64,000 bases of DNA from assembly GCA_963722295.1 (NCBI GenBank), contig CAVRLB010000002.1, positions 248,001 to 312,000 on the forward strand. Reading direction: 5' to 3'. The position numbers and the translations under genes are program-made. Numbering within the stretch: position 1 is the stretch's first letter; every line of letters begins with the position of its first letter. The notes beneath the pieces are model-generated. The model was not told the DNA's origin and searched no databases. It worked only from the letters and a program-made list of their open reading frames with translations. Shown here piece after piece: positions 14,844 through 23,897 of this stretch. This stretch comes from Brooklawnia sp032229645 (GTDB lineage: Bacteria > Actinomycetota > Actinomycetes > Propionibacteriales > Propionibacteriaceae).

Positions 14844-17654
14844 GTGCGAGCTCCGAAGAACCAGGCCACAGGGACATCCGGCGAGACTGAGGTCTTGGCG
14901 GAATTTGAGCGCCTGGGTTGGGCTGGCTGGGTTGAGAGCCGCCACGACACCGGAACGGACCTGTATCTGCGACCACGAGATGACCGCCGCTTCGAGCTTG
15001 GCGTCATGATGGGCGCCCAAGTGAAAACAGGCAAGACATTCTTCCAGTACACAGAGAGGGACGCAGCAGGCGAGACTACTGGTTGGTGGTTCAGAACTGA
15101 CCAAGAACATTTCGACTACTGGCTCCATCACGCACTACCCCATGTGGTAATCCTGCGCGACCAAGCCAAAGACACCTCCTACTGGGTCCATGTCACGCCC
15201 GACCGTGTTGTCCCAACTGGCAAGGGCGCCAAGATCCTCGTGCCCGCATCACAAATCATTGACTCAAGGTGCAACGGTCAACTAACCACCGTTGCCCTAA
15301 CGCAACTGCCCACCCCAACCTGGGACGGGACAGCCTGGACCGGAGCAAGAAACCTGAGCCCGAGCGACGAAATCCGGCATGCGCTCATCACGCCTAGACT
15401 CATCGCACCCCACCCAAATTTGGCACCCGATTCCATCAGAGGCGTTGAGGCTCTCGCCATGCAGATTCTTATCCGGGACAAGATCGCACAGATTCTGGAC
15501 CCCCGGGACGTCTTTGAACGCTCTCAAAGTGACCAAAAGTGGAGCGGCTTATCACTGGATGCGGCCCGCAAAGACAAGGACTGGTGCTGGCGGGCTACCG
15601 CGGCACTCCACATCTGGCTATACCAAAACGAACCAACGGACTTGCTTCAACTCACTGCATCCGCTTGCAGCCCGGCCGAGCGTACCGCCGCCACTGTGCT
15701 TGCTTGCCTCTATCACTTTGACGAGAACGATCCAGACGCTGCGCTCGTAAGCCTCCAGCATGCGTTGGAACACGATGACTATTTCCCAGTCGATCACGCC
15801 TGGCTCGAGGCTCAGCGAGCGCGAGCGCTACTAGAAACCGGCCACGCGGACGATGCTTTCGATCTCGCGATGAAGACCCAGCGAATCTACCGCGAAAACC
15901 CATCGGACGTGACGTCAGCGGCCATTGCCGGCGCTTGCGCACGAACCTCATTTACAGCCAAGGGATGGGCTGGCGATAGCGTCGCGAATACGGTTCAGCT
16001 CGGCGACAACGCGGCCTCGTGGTGGAGAACCCAAGTCATGTTCTACGGATTGTCCGATCACCTGTCCGAGGAATTCCGAACATGGTGTGACGACAGTTCA
16101 ATTCGCGTTGGCCACATTGACACTGCGCGCACGCACCTCACTGCAGCCTCCATGCTGGCTTCATGCACAGGCGATCAAGGCTGGTGGCGGAGCGCAAGCG
16201 GTGCACTCGCTGAGCATCTCCTCATCGGAACAAACACTGCGAGAGACCCAGATATGGTTGCCATGTGGCTTACCTCGCTGCGGCATTCTGGAGATGCCGA
16301 TGGCACAGGCAATGCCACCCGACGCATTGTGAACACGGGCCCAGCGATGGCTGCCAGGATTGCCACGAGCGAGATCAATTTAGCTCGATCGAGTCGAACA
16401 ACCGCGCTGGCAGACATCAAGATGCTGGCAGCAGCCGGTAACGTCCTCACGGAGACGCGTGCCGACGAACTCGCTGCCTGGGTTCTGGACACGTTGCAGA
16501 ACCCACAACGTTATTCCGAACGAGTGCGGCCCAGATTCATCGTCAACCGAGAGTTAATACTCCTGCTGAAGCCCATGATCTGGGCCATGGGCCAAAAGAC
16601 CGTCCATGACGTGATCGACCACTTCTTGAGCCAGCCACCCGTAACAGATGACTTCACCGCTCAGACACTGGCTGGCCTGATCCAGGCGATACCCAGGACC
16701 GCATGGCGAGAGAACGACCGGCAGCGTGCAGCCGAACGCGCAAATAGCGATGCCTCGTATCTCAGGGAGGCATACTTGGAAGTTGCCGCTTCTAGTGTTC
16801 GGGCAAGTCAAGAAGAGATCCGTCGGCGTGCGTGCGAGGGGGATGTCCTCATTCTCGACGCCATAGACGACGTCCGCACACTTCCAGCTGACGTGGTCGA
16901 TACCCTCGGCAACACTCTATGCACCGAGATCGACGCGCTAATCAAGCAGGCCACCGAAGGCGTCTATTCCTGGGGAGGCCACGACACAGGGAAAACTCTG
17001 GCTCTTCTCAATATCTGGCACCCAGGGAATGCGCGCTGGGATCACATCCAAGCACTACTTACAGCTCCTGGCGTCTCATCCCGTGACAGATCTGGCACCC
17101 TCGAACTACTCGCTACTCTCGGATACCGACTGTCAGACGAGACAAAAAGCCAGCTACTGGACCCCGTAGCAGCACTCAAGCAACAAACACTTAGGTGCTG
17201 CGGCATCTTCGACGAACCAGATATTCGGCCTATCGCAACCGAAGCATTCGCGTCGCTCATCGATGAGGCATCCCGTCAAGTCCTGGTACGAGATCTCCTC
17301 GGGAAAGATGCCGAGTACCGCGCAGCAAGTGCCCGCGTCATTGAGCGCTTCGGAGACAAAGCAGAAACCGAGATTCTCCTCGCCCTCGCTGGCGACGCGA
17401 ACGAGGCAGTCAGGAACGCTGCATTTTGCGGGCCAAGCAATCTCGTCGCTAACGAAGGAGCATCCGAAGCCATCACGGCGCTCTTGTCACAGGTCCTTGA
17501 ATCCGGCGGACGACACAGTGGCGCCAACATCGTCTCAAGACTGAAAGACCACCCAGAAGTCCCAGCAGTCTCAGACCTACTACAGACAGCACTTCGCCAT
17601 CCGTCAGCTCAAGTCCGGAAAGCCGCGGGACACGCCCTTTCCGCTAAGCGTTGA
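14844..17654 (+). CDS. large protein with DUF4365-like nuclease domain and helical repeats
   Basis: 936 residues from GTG 14844 (RBS GGAGGA at 14833-14838). The N-terminus fits a DUF4365/PD-(D/E)XK nuclease fold: Glu14/Glu20 in TSGETEVLAEFERLGW, Asp39 in TGTDLYL and Q59-V-K61 in GAQVKTGK. A long helical region with TPR-like character (about 230-420) is followed by HEAT-like repeats at the C-terminus (VRNAAF..., LLQTALRHPSAQVRKAAGHA). This resembles phage-defence effectors in which a repeat scaffold senses a target and a nuclease acts. It forms an operon with the 13670 gene and is surrounded by other defence and TA genes. The specific system is not recognised. Confidence 0.75.
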   Translation: MRAPKNQATGTSGETEVLAEFERLGWAGWVESRHDTGTDLYLRPRDDRRFELGVMMGAQVKTGKTFFQYTERDAAGETTGWWFRTDQEHFDYWLHHALPHVVILRDQAKDTSYWVHVTPDRVVPTGKGAKILVPASQIIDSRCNGQLTTVALTQLPTPTWDGTAWTGARNLSPSDEIRHALITPRLIAPHPNLAPDSIRGVEALAMQILIRDKIAQILDPRDVFERSQSDQKWSGLSLDAARKDKDWCWRATAALHIWLYQNEPTDLLQLTASACSPAERTAATVLACLYHFDENDPDAALVSLQHALEHDDYFPVDHAWLEAQRARALLETGHADDAFDLAMKTQRIYRENPSDVTSAAIAGACARTSFTAKGWAGDSVANTVQLGDNAASWWRTQVMFYGLSDHLSEEFRTWCDDSSIRVGHIDTARTHLTAASMLASCTGDQGWWRSASGALAEHLLIGTNTARDPDMVAMWLTSLRHSGDADGTGNATRRIVNTGPAMAARIATSEINLARSSRTTALADIKMLAAAGNVLTETRADELAAWVLDTLQNPQRYSERVRPRFIVNRELILLLKPMIWAMGQKTVHDVIDHFLSQPPVTDDFTAQTLAGLIQAIPRTAWRENDRQRAAERANSDASYLREAYLEVAASSVRASQEEIRRRACEGDVLILDAIDDVRTLPADVVDTLGNTLCTEIDALIKQATEGVYSWGGHDTGKTLALLNIWHPGNARWDHIQALLTAPGVSSRDRSGTLELLATLGYRLSDETKSQLLDPVAALKQQTLRCCGIFDEPDIRPIATEAFASLIDEASRQVLVRDLLGKDAEYRAASARVIERFGDKAETEILLALAGDANEAVRNAAFCGPSNLVANEGASEAITALLSQVLESGGRHSGANIVSRLKDHPEVPAVSDLLQTALRHPSAQVRKAAGHALSAKR

Positions 17655-17962
17655 GATTGCCATGTATTCCGCAGATCGTCGTTGGAAGGCAGCCCCCTTT
17701 CTTGCCCGACTTGACGACGACGTCAACTGGTGTCTCGGTCTTCTTGGGTGGTCCGGACAGCGGCCTCTGTCATGTTGTCCGGTGATCTTGTCTTGAGCGG
17801 TATCAAGTGCGATCTGTTGGCCGCACGTAGGGCAAAGGGCCCAGTCTTCAATGATTGAGTTATCCATGTCCGAAGCCGTAGCAGCCCTACGACAAGAGGC
17901 GGACCCCCAAGCCCAATCTGCCAGCCAACGAGCAACGCAACCCTCCAAACCCGACATACCTC
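17655..17962. other. gene-free stretch
   Basis: Follows the putative defence operon. No convincing coding frame or hairpin is seen. From about 17900 the sequence becomes similar to the region upstream of 45695, marking the left border of the duplicated relaxase locus. Confidence 0.4.
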
Positions 17963-17988
17963 TTGCACTCCCGGAATAACACGTTATT
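17963..17988 (+). promoter_or_regulatory. promoter-like palindrome upstream of zinc-ribbon gene, copy 1
   Basis: TTGCAC (17963-17968) followed by the inverted repeat AATAAC-AC-GTTATT (17975-17988). The same arrangement is conserved at 45646-45671. The palindrome lies where a repressor would overlap the promoter. Confidence 0.5.
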
Positions 17989-18011
17989 TTGGGGTCAGGA
18001 AAGGACGCACC

Positions 18012-18401
18012 CTGAGTGAGCAGCCAGCGGCCACATCCGGGCCGGAATGCCCGGTATGTGGCGAGGCTGTCCCGGCACAGCCGGGTGCCGGACGTCCGAA
18101 CCGGTACTGCTCATCGCGGTGTAAAAGCCGGGCTGCCCGGCAGCGCCGTGCTGAGCGAGAAGCCGCACCGGAATCGGTGGCTTCACAGCAAGCGTCGCCG
18201 GATGCTGGCGAACACTTGGGGCTCGCCCGCAGCATGTCGACCCAGACCGCGATTGATCTGGTTGCTGCCGACCCGGATGCGCTGAATACGGCGCTGGTGA
18301 GGGCGAAACCGATGGTCGCCTCACCCACGCATCGGGCGACCGGATGGGGCGAGGTCGCAGCCACGATTGCGGCGTTGAGCGCGATGATTCCGGACGACTA
18401 A
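18012..18401 (+). CDS. small zinc-ribbon-like plasmid protein, copy 1 (CTG at start position)
   Basis: 129 residues. The N-terminus has CPVCGEAVPAQPGAGRPNRY, then CSSRCKSRAARQRR: two cysteine pairs that probably hold zinc, and a basic helix that could bind nucleic acid. The C-terminal half (ADPDALNTALVRAKPM, ATGWGEVAATIAALSAM) is helical. It is a paralogue of 45695-46084, which starts ATGAGT; here the aligned codon is CTG, so initiation may be impaired. It precedes the relaxase gene in both copies, suggesting a regulatory or accessory role in conjugation. Confidence 0.6.
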   Translation: MSEQPAATSGPECPVCGEAVPAQPGAGRPNRYCSSRCKSRAARQRRAEREAAPESVASQQASPDAGEHLGLARSMSTQTAIDLVAADPDALNTALVRAKPMVASPTHRATGWGEVAATIAALSAMIPDD

Positions 18402-18428
18402 CTCCACCAAATTCCGACTGCTCACACT

Positions 18429-18458
18429 GAGCAGGAAGCACCGCCTGGGTGCTTGTGG
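18429..18458 (+). promoter_or_regulatory. shared plasmid upstream element, site 2 (relaxase copy 1)
   Basis: GAGCAGGA (18429-18436), 15 bases, CTTGTGG (18452-18458), four bases before the GTG start of the relaxase frame. The spacer itself folds as AGCACC-GCCT-GGGTGCT (18437-18453). Confidence 0.6.
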
Positions 18459-18462
18459 TGGT

Positions 18463-20277
18463 GTGACGATGTCTTTGCACAAGCTGTCGGCCGGGTCGGG
18501 CTATGACTATCTGACCCGGCAGGTCGCTGTGCAGGACGTCACCGAGAAGGGCTACACGGGCCTGGCATCGTATTACTCCGAGCGCGGCGAAACCCCTGGT
18601 ATCTGCGCATCGATCGATCCATCCCTCAGGGATTCGGTTGTGACACAGGACCAGATGCAGGCCTTGTTCGGCACCGGGCTGAATCCGCTCGGCCCGATGC
18701 TGGTCCGCCAGCTCGGCCCCAACGCTCCCAAAGACCTCGTGGACGCAGCCATGCGGCTGGGATCCCCGTTCCGGATCAACGGTGGCGTGGACGAGTTCCG
18801 CATCGAGGTCGCACGCCGGATCACCGAGCTAAACAAGGCGCGCGGACTGAGCCGTGACTCCCCCGTCTCGATTGACGACCGGGCGCAGATCCGCACCGAC
18901 GTGGCCCGGGAGACGTTCATCAAAGAGTACGGACGTCCACCCGCCGACGCCCGCGAGTTGGCGGGGACGATCGCCCGGCATTCGCGTCCGGCATCTACTA
19001 CAGTGGCCGGTTTCGATCTCACGTTTTCGCCGCCGAAGAGCGTCTCCACGCTGTGGGCGGTCGCCGACCCGAAGACGTCGGCGCGCATCGAGATCGCCCA
19101 CCAAAACGCCGTCGCATCCGCACTAAAGTTCATCGAATCCAGGTTGCTGTATTCGCGTGAAGGCACCCGCGGGGTGCGGCAGGTCGACGTCACCGGGATG
19201 GTCGCCGCGTCGTTCACTCACCGTGATTCGAGGGCCGGGGACCCGGATCTGCATACCCATGTGGCGGTCGCGAACAAGGTCAAAACCGCCGATTCCGGTA
19301 AGTGGCTGGCGATCGACGGACGCGTCCTCTACAAAGGTGCGGTCGCAGCGTCCGAGCACTACAACACCGTGCTGATCAAGCTGCTGGAACGCGAAGGATT
19401 CCACTTCGCCGACCGCCCCACCGAGGACGCACGGAAGCGGCCCATTCGGGAGATCGACGGCGTCCCAGCCGAGTTGAACCAGCGCTGGTCGAGCCGCCGT
19501 GCCGACATCGAAACCCGCCGGGCGCAGCTGGTGGCCCGGTTTCAAGAAGATCATCACCGCCCGCCATCGGTGGTGGAATCGGTGAAGCTCGCCCAGCAGG
19601 CCACCCTGGAGACCCGCGACGCCAAACACGAACCCCGATCCCTGGCCGAGCAGCGGGCAGTTTGGCGCACCCAAGCGGTCGAGACCCTCGGCGGCGAAGC
19701 CCCTCTACGGCGGATGCTGGCCACCGTCACCCACGCCAAGCATCCCGAGCTTGAACATGCGGACGCGGCATGGTTCGAGACCGCCGCTGACCGCATCGTC
19801 GAGGTCCTGTCCGCGCGGGCGGCGACCTGGCAGGGCTCACACATGCGGGCCGAAGCCTTGCGCCAGTTGCGGCGCACCGATGTGCCGCTGCAGCGGCTAG
19901 ACGCGGCCGTTAACCTGCTGGTCGCCACCGCAACCGACCGGTCGATCCTGCTCGCCAAGCCCGACATGGGCATCAACGAACCCGAACCGTTGCGCCGCCA
20001 CGACGGCGCCAGCGTCTACACAGTCGCTGGCTCCGACCTCTACACGAGCACCCAGGTGATCCGCGCCGAGCAGCGGCTCCTCGACCTAGCCGGACGGACC
20101 GACGGCCACCGGCTGCCTGCCGAGCACATCGCAGCGGCCCTGCAAGCCTCCGCCAGCAACGATCTGGAACTGAATGCTGGGCAGGCCGAGCTTTTCACGG
20201 CGATGGCTTCGTCCGGTGCCCGGGTTCAGTTGGCGATCGCTCCGGCGGGCGCGGGGAATACCACATGTCGAGTTTGA
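18463..20277 (+). pseudogene. MobF relaxase (TrwC/TraI-type), copy 1, N-terminal part split by insertion
   Basis: 604-residue open frame matching the N-terminal 600 residues of the intact relaxase at 46273. N-terminal Tyr region SLHKLSAGSGYDYLTRQVA and the HUH histidines in AGDPDLHTHVAVANKVK are preserved; about six residues (WFGAGC region) are missing after GETPGI. At the helicase Walker A the sequence reads AIAPAGAGN instead of AIAPAGTGKTT and runs into inserted DNA, stopping at 20277. The remainder continues after the insertion at 21956. A protein of the relaxase domain alone could still be made, but the helicase and primase functions are lost. Confidence 0.8.
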
Positions 20278-20377
20278 CGCCACTGTGCATGTTCTCGGTT
20301 GTGGGCGTATGCGTCGCGGGTTGCGGTGTGCGGCCCCTGGTGGAGACGACTCATCGGCGTTACACTTATTGCGACTG

Positions 20378-20392
20378 TTTCGATAGTTTCGA
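20378..20392 (+). promoter_or_regulatory. repeat operator upstream of PIN module 1
   Basis: TTTCGA-TAG-TTTCGA, two 6-base repeats with 3-base spacing, 17 bases before the antitoxin start. The second PIN module has TTCGAA-ATA-TTCGAA in the same relative place (25002-25016), so this is probably the autoregulatory site. Confidence 0.45.
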
Positions 20393-20409
20393 TTGAGAGG
20401 AGCGGGCTG

Positions 20410-20850
20410 ATGAGCGACATCGCGACACTGGTGCCCGAGCCGACAGACGCAGAGCTGGCAGCCTCGGCGTTGCGCAGCCTTGACGCCGCACGGGATGCGA
20501 ACATTCCGGTGCGGCTGAGCCTGGGCGGATCGGACAGGGAGCTGGAGGTGCCGGGCTCGGTGCTGGTCGCGCTTGCCCGCGTGCTGGACAGCTTCGCCCA
20601 CGGTGAGGGGGTGACTCTCGTGCCAGCGCACGCGGAGCTGACCACACAGCAGGCAGCGGATGTGCTGAACGTGTCTCGTCCGTTCCTGATCGGTCTGCTC
20701 GATGCCGGGGAGATCTCCTACCGCACGGTCGGCACCCACCGTCGCGTGAAGGCCGCGTCGCTGGTGCGTTACCTACGAGAGGACGACGCCCGCCGGACGG
20801 CGGCTGCGGACGAGCTGGCGGCAGAGGCGCACGCGTTCGGGCTGTCCTGA
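20410..20850 (+). CDS. HTH antitoxin of PIN-domain TA module 1
   Basis: 146 residues from ATG 20410 (GGAGCG upstream). The C-terminal excisionase-type HTH reads AELTTQQAADVLNVSRPFLI, then GLLDAGEISYRTVGTHRRVK. The N-terminal part resembles the antitoxin at 24478-24981. It should bind the operator and cap the PIN toxin encoded by the overlapping gene (TGATG). The whole module lies inside the insertion in relaxase copy 1. Confidence 0.8.
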   Translation: MSDIATLVPEPTDAELAASALRSLDAARDANIPVRLSLGGSDRELEVPGSVLVALARVLDSFAHGEGVTLVPAHAELTTQQAADVLNVSRPFLIGLLDAGEISYRTVGTHRRVKAASLVRYLREDDARRTAAADELAAEAHAFGLS

Positions 20851-21416
20851 TGCCGCAGGTCGTCGTCTATGACGCGAATGTGCTCTACCCGTCCACACTG
20901 AGGGATGTGCTGATCAGGGTCGGGTTGGCGCGGCTGGTGCAGCCGAAGTGGACGGATCGGATTCTTGAGGAGGTGTTCGGCAACCTCCGGGCGAACCGTC
21001 CAGACCTCGACCCGGCGAGGCTGGATCGCACTCGGCGGCTGATGAACGACGCGATCCGCGATGCGACGGTCACCGGTTATGAGCACCTTATCGACCAGCT
21101 CGAACTCCCCGACCCCGACGATAGGCACGTTCTGGCTGCTGCGATTCACGCCGGGGCACAGGTGATAGTCACTCGGAATCTGCGCGACTTTCCCAGTGAC
21201 GCTCTCGGCCCGTGGGGTACCGAGGCTCAGCACCCGGATGCCTTTCTCACCGGGCTCCACGAATCACACCCGGACACGCTGGGCAGGATCGTGACCGGGG
21301 TCGCCCGCGCCTGGCGCGGTGACGCCACCGCGCCGGACGTGCTGGATCGCCTCGCGGTCGATGCACCCCACACGGCAGACCTGATCCGCCAGGTACTCGG
21401 AAACCCCACCACATAG
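20850..21416 (+). CDS. PIN-domain ribonuclease toxin 1 (VapC-like)
   Basis: 188 residues. PIN acidic residues are visible in VVVYDANVLYPS (first Asp), ILEEVFGNL (Glu), LPDPDDRHVLAAAI and TRNLRDFP (last Asp). The fold binds Mg2+ or Mn2+ and cleaves RNA, commonly tRNA or rRNA. It overlaps the antitoxin stop by one base. The C-terminal extension (GRIVTGVARAWRGDA...) is longer than in classical VapC (about 130 residues) and is a feature of this actinobacterial subgroup. Appears intact. Confidence 0.85.
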   Translation: MPQVVVYDANVLYPSTLRDVLIRVGLARLVQPKWTDRILEEVFGNLRANRPDLDPARLDRTRRLMNDAIRDATVTGYEHLIDQLELPDPDDRHVLAAAIHAGAQVIVTRNLRDFPSDALGPWGTEAQHPDAFLTGLHESHPDTLGRIVTGVARAWRGDATAPDVLDRLAVDAPHTADLIRQVLGNPTT

Positions 21417-21599
21417 GCGCGAGACATCTACAGGCCTCGAGTTCGCCCGCCGCGGCGTGGGTCGCTGCGGCGCCGGTCGTGCTCGAACGGCTCGGTGAGT
21501 GCCGCTCCCGCTCGGCTGTTTGTTGCCGCCGGTTCTCCTGCTCGGCGCGTTTGGCCTCGATCTGTCGGGCGGCGTCGGCGGCGGCATGTCTGCGCGGCG

Positions 21600-21909
21600 C
21601 TCTGCTTGCCGTGCCTTCCAACTCCCGCGGGCGACGGTAGAGGCGAGCCACATGCCACGCCACGATCCGCGACGGCCCGAGCCTCACCCGCTCCAACAAC
21701 TCGATATAGCCGGCGCGCTTCTTCCCCGAATACGCCGAAATGTGGTCGTCCATGAAGATCGCCGGATCAGTGATCCCGAGCCTGCCGCACGTCTCTAGGC
21801 AGTCCTCCCGCTGCCGCTCGACCCCGGCCTCTGCGCCGGTACGGTCCTCGGAGATATGCAGGTACACCACGACCTGCTCCACCACGTTGTCTGTTGCCCT
21901 GCCGCTCAT
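21600..21909 (-). pseudogene. N-terminal fragment of a serine recombinase
   Basis: From ATG 21909 (AAGGAGG upstream) the frame reads EQVVVYLHISEDRTGAEAGV, then ERQREDCLETCGRLGI and RIVAWHVARLYRRPREL, the N-terminal catalytic domain of large serine recombinases. The nucleophile Ser in YLHIS is kept, but the usual Arg of YxRVS is His. After about 100 residues the homology ends in low-complexity sequence; the DNA-binding C-terminal part is missing. It is probably the residue of the integrase that made the insertion, positioned beside the reconstructed att end. Confidence 0.65.
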
Positions 21910-21955
21910 GACGACCTCCTTCATCCGGTACGCCGGTCAAACCCGACACGTCGAC

Positions 21956-23165
21956 AAGACCACCGCCATGCACACCCTCGCCACCGCCTGGACCACCGGC
22001 GGTGGCAGCGTCCTCGGCCTGCACCCTCCGCTGCAGCAGCCGCCCACCTCCGCGAGCAGACCGGCACCACAACCGAAACCTTAGCCAAACTCGCCTGGCA
22101 CATCACACACGGCCAACTCCCCGAATGGGCATCCCACATCGGCCCAAAGACACTGATCGTGATCGACGAAGCCGGCATGGCCGACACCATCAGCCTCGCC
22201 CAGATATGTTCGTGGGCGGTCGAGCAGGGCGCGTCCGTCCGGCTCATCGGAGACGACCAACAGCTCGCCGCGATAGGGGCGGGCGGAGTCCTCCGCGACA
22301 TCCAGACCACCCACGGGGCCGTCCAACTAACCGAGCTTATGCGGTTCACCGACCCCGCAGAATCCGCCGCCTCGCTGGCCCTCCGAAATGGCGATGTGTC
22401 GGCTCTGGGCTTCTACCTTGACAACCAGCGCGTCCACGTCGGCGACCTCGCCACCATGACCAGCCAGGCCTTCGACGCCTGGCGCGCCGACACCGGCACC
22501 GGGCTGGATTCGATCATGCTCGCCCCACCCGCGACATCGTCCACGACCTCAACCAGCAAGCCCGCACCCACCACCTCGCCACCAAAATTGGTAGTGCTGA
22601 GATTGGCCGCGAGGTCAGGCTCTCCGATGGCAGCCGGGCCAGGGCTCCAATTCGCCGCCGAACACTATCTCGGCAAACCATAGGTTGCCGGGCTGTACGC
22701 GAACGCCGAACGCCTGCTGCCCGGAATCAGCGACGCCCCCGCCTGGCCCACCCTGCGAGCACACCTCCTCCTCGGAGCGCAAGGGGACGCTCCGCTCGAC
22801 CGGCTCCGGGACGCGATCAGTGTGCGGGAACTCGCCACAGCCTGGGATATCGCCGCCGTCCTGTCGTGGCGGCTGGACGACAGCGGACTACGCAACACCA
22901 CCCCGGGACCACTCCCATGGACCCCCGGCATCCCCGGCATCCCCGGCGCGCTCGCCGGCCATGCCCTATTCGGGCATGGCTCCAGCAACGCTGCCGCCTC
23001 GTCACCGTTCTCGCTAACCAAGTCCGGGAGCAGGCCTTGACGACCACCGTGGATCCGGTGTGGATGCCAGCTGGGATACGCCGCCCCAGCATTGATGTGA
23101 TCGCCGCCATCACCAGCGACGACTACCTGCCCCAACTCGCGGACCAGCTTGCAGGGCTCTCCCGT
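21956..23165 (+). pseudogene. relaxase copy 1, helicase and later remnants
   Basis: Continues the split relaxase: KTTAMHTLATAWTTGGGSVL in one frame, then after a small deletion the helicase Walker B region (LIVIDEAGMADTISLAQICS) and LIGDDQQLAAIGAGGVLRD in another. A single-base loss near 22529 shifts frame again, a large deletion removes the end of the helicase, and stretches such as AERLLPGISDAPAWPTLRA survive to about 23160. At least three frameshifts, one stop (TAG about 22681) and large deletions mark it as dead. The intact paralogue is 46273-51945. Confidence 0.8.
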
Positions 23166-23515
23166 ACCGTCAACCTGGGTTTGGGCCAGCGTCACACCGG
23201 TGGTGTGGGTGAACGCGGACACCAGATGCGAGGCTGCGGCATCGCCTGCGCGGGCCCCGCGCACGGTCTTGCCGTCCAGTGCGATCACCAGTCGGCCACC
23301 GATGGTGTGGACGCGCAGCCTGAGCCAGGCGCCGCAGATCAGGGAGAACAGTTCCGCGTCGAGCGCTTCGATCACGCGACGCAACGTGGGTTCGCTAGGC
23401 ACTGCGCGACCCAATCCGAGCGCGTGCAAGATCTGGGCTCCGACATCGGCGGCGTACTCCGCGATCGCCCATACCGATTGCGATCTGGACGCGGTTCCTT
23501 CGAGCGAGTTTGGAC
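23160..23515 (-). pseudogene. ISAs1-family transposase fragment
   Basis: On the minus strand the frame reads VWAIAEYAADVGAQILHALG, then SEPTLRRVIEALDA and VIALDGKTVRGARAGDAAAS, matching the first part of ISAs1-type (DDE_Tnp_ISAs1) transposases including the first catalytic Asp in ALDGKT. It stops being recognisable at about 23160, where relaxase remnant sequence begins. The N-terminus and catalytic C-terminal half are missing. It marks the right end of the decayed relaxase copy. Confidence 0.7.
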
Positions 23516-23657
23516 GTTGACACCCACATCATCGCTTCAAGGACCGCGTCCTCACATCACGCCACGCCGTGACCACCTAGTCACACAGTCCTACCACGAC
23601 TTTGACGGAACCCTGGCACGACAAGCCCAGCTTTGATTGACTAGGCTAAATACTGGA

Positions 23658-23800
23658 GCCACCTGCCAGAATCGAACTGGCGACCTACGCTTTACGAGGG
23701 CCATCCTGTGGTCATCGGCAGATACTGAAACCTACTGACTGCGCTAGTGAACCCGGATTTCACCAGTCGATGAACGGTGGGTTCTGTTGGCAGTTTTCGG
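23658..23800 (-). repeat. attachment-type direct repeat, right copy, with tRNA-Thr(CGT) 3' half
   Basis: Near-repeat of 7325-7466. The minus-strand tRNA half is better preserved here: T-arm GCCAG-TTCGATT-CTGGC pairs perfectly (left copy has one mismatch), with acceptor AGGTGGC and downstream TCC. The similarity extends about 100 bases past the tRNA part to GTTGGCAGTTTTCGG. Together with the left copy it delimits a 16.3-kb segment. Confidence 0.6.
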
Positions 23801-23897
23801 CTTTATCCTGGACTTTTCCCGGACTTCCCAGCTACGTTCCCACGATGATCCAGATTCGCATCACGCGACAAGTTTATCGAAATCGACTATTTCTTGG

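Larger units (their letters stand above)
20257..21957 (+). mobile_element. serine-integrase-type insertion into the relaxase Walker A codons
   Basis: Inserted between the two halves of the P-loop coding sequence, with AA at both junctions (20257-20258 and 21956-21957). Next to each AA, after 4 bases, lies one arm of an imperfect inverted repeat: 20263-20278 and 21936-21951 (14 of 16 bases match). Joining the ends rebuilds an approximately 42-bp imperfect palindrome centred on AA, the form of a large serine integrase attP. The element carries a HTH/PIN TA pair and the N-terminal remnant of a serine recombinase (21600-21909). Confidence 0.7.

Noticed and set aside
23658..23740. Complete tRNA gene
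   Set aside because: Only the 3' half folds; the 5' sequence does not pair with the anticodon stem or acceptor stem.
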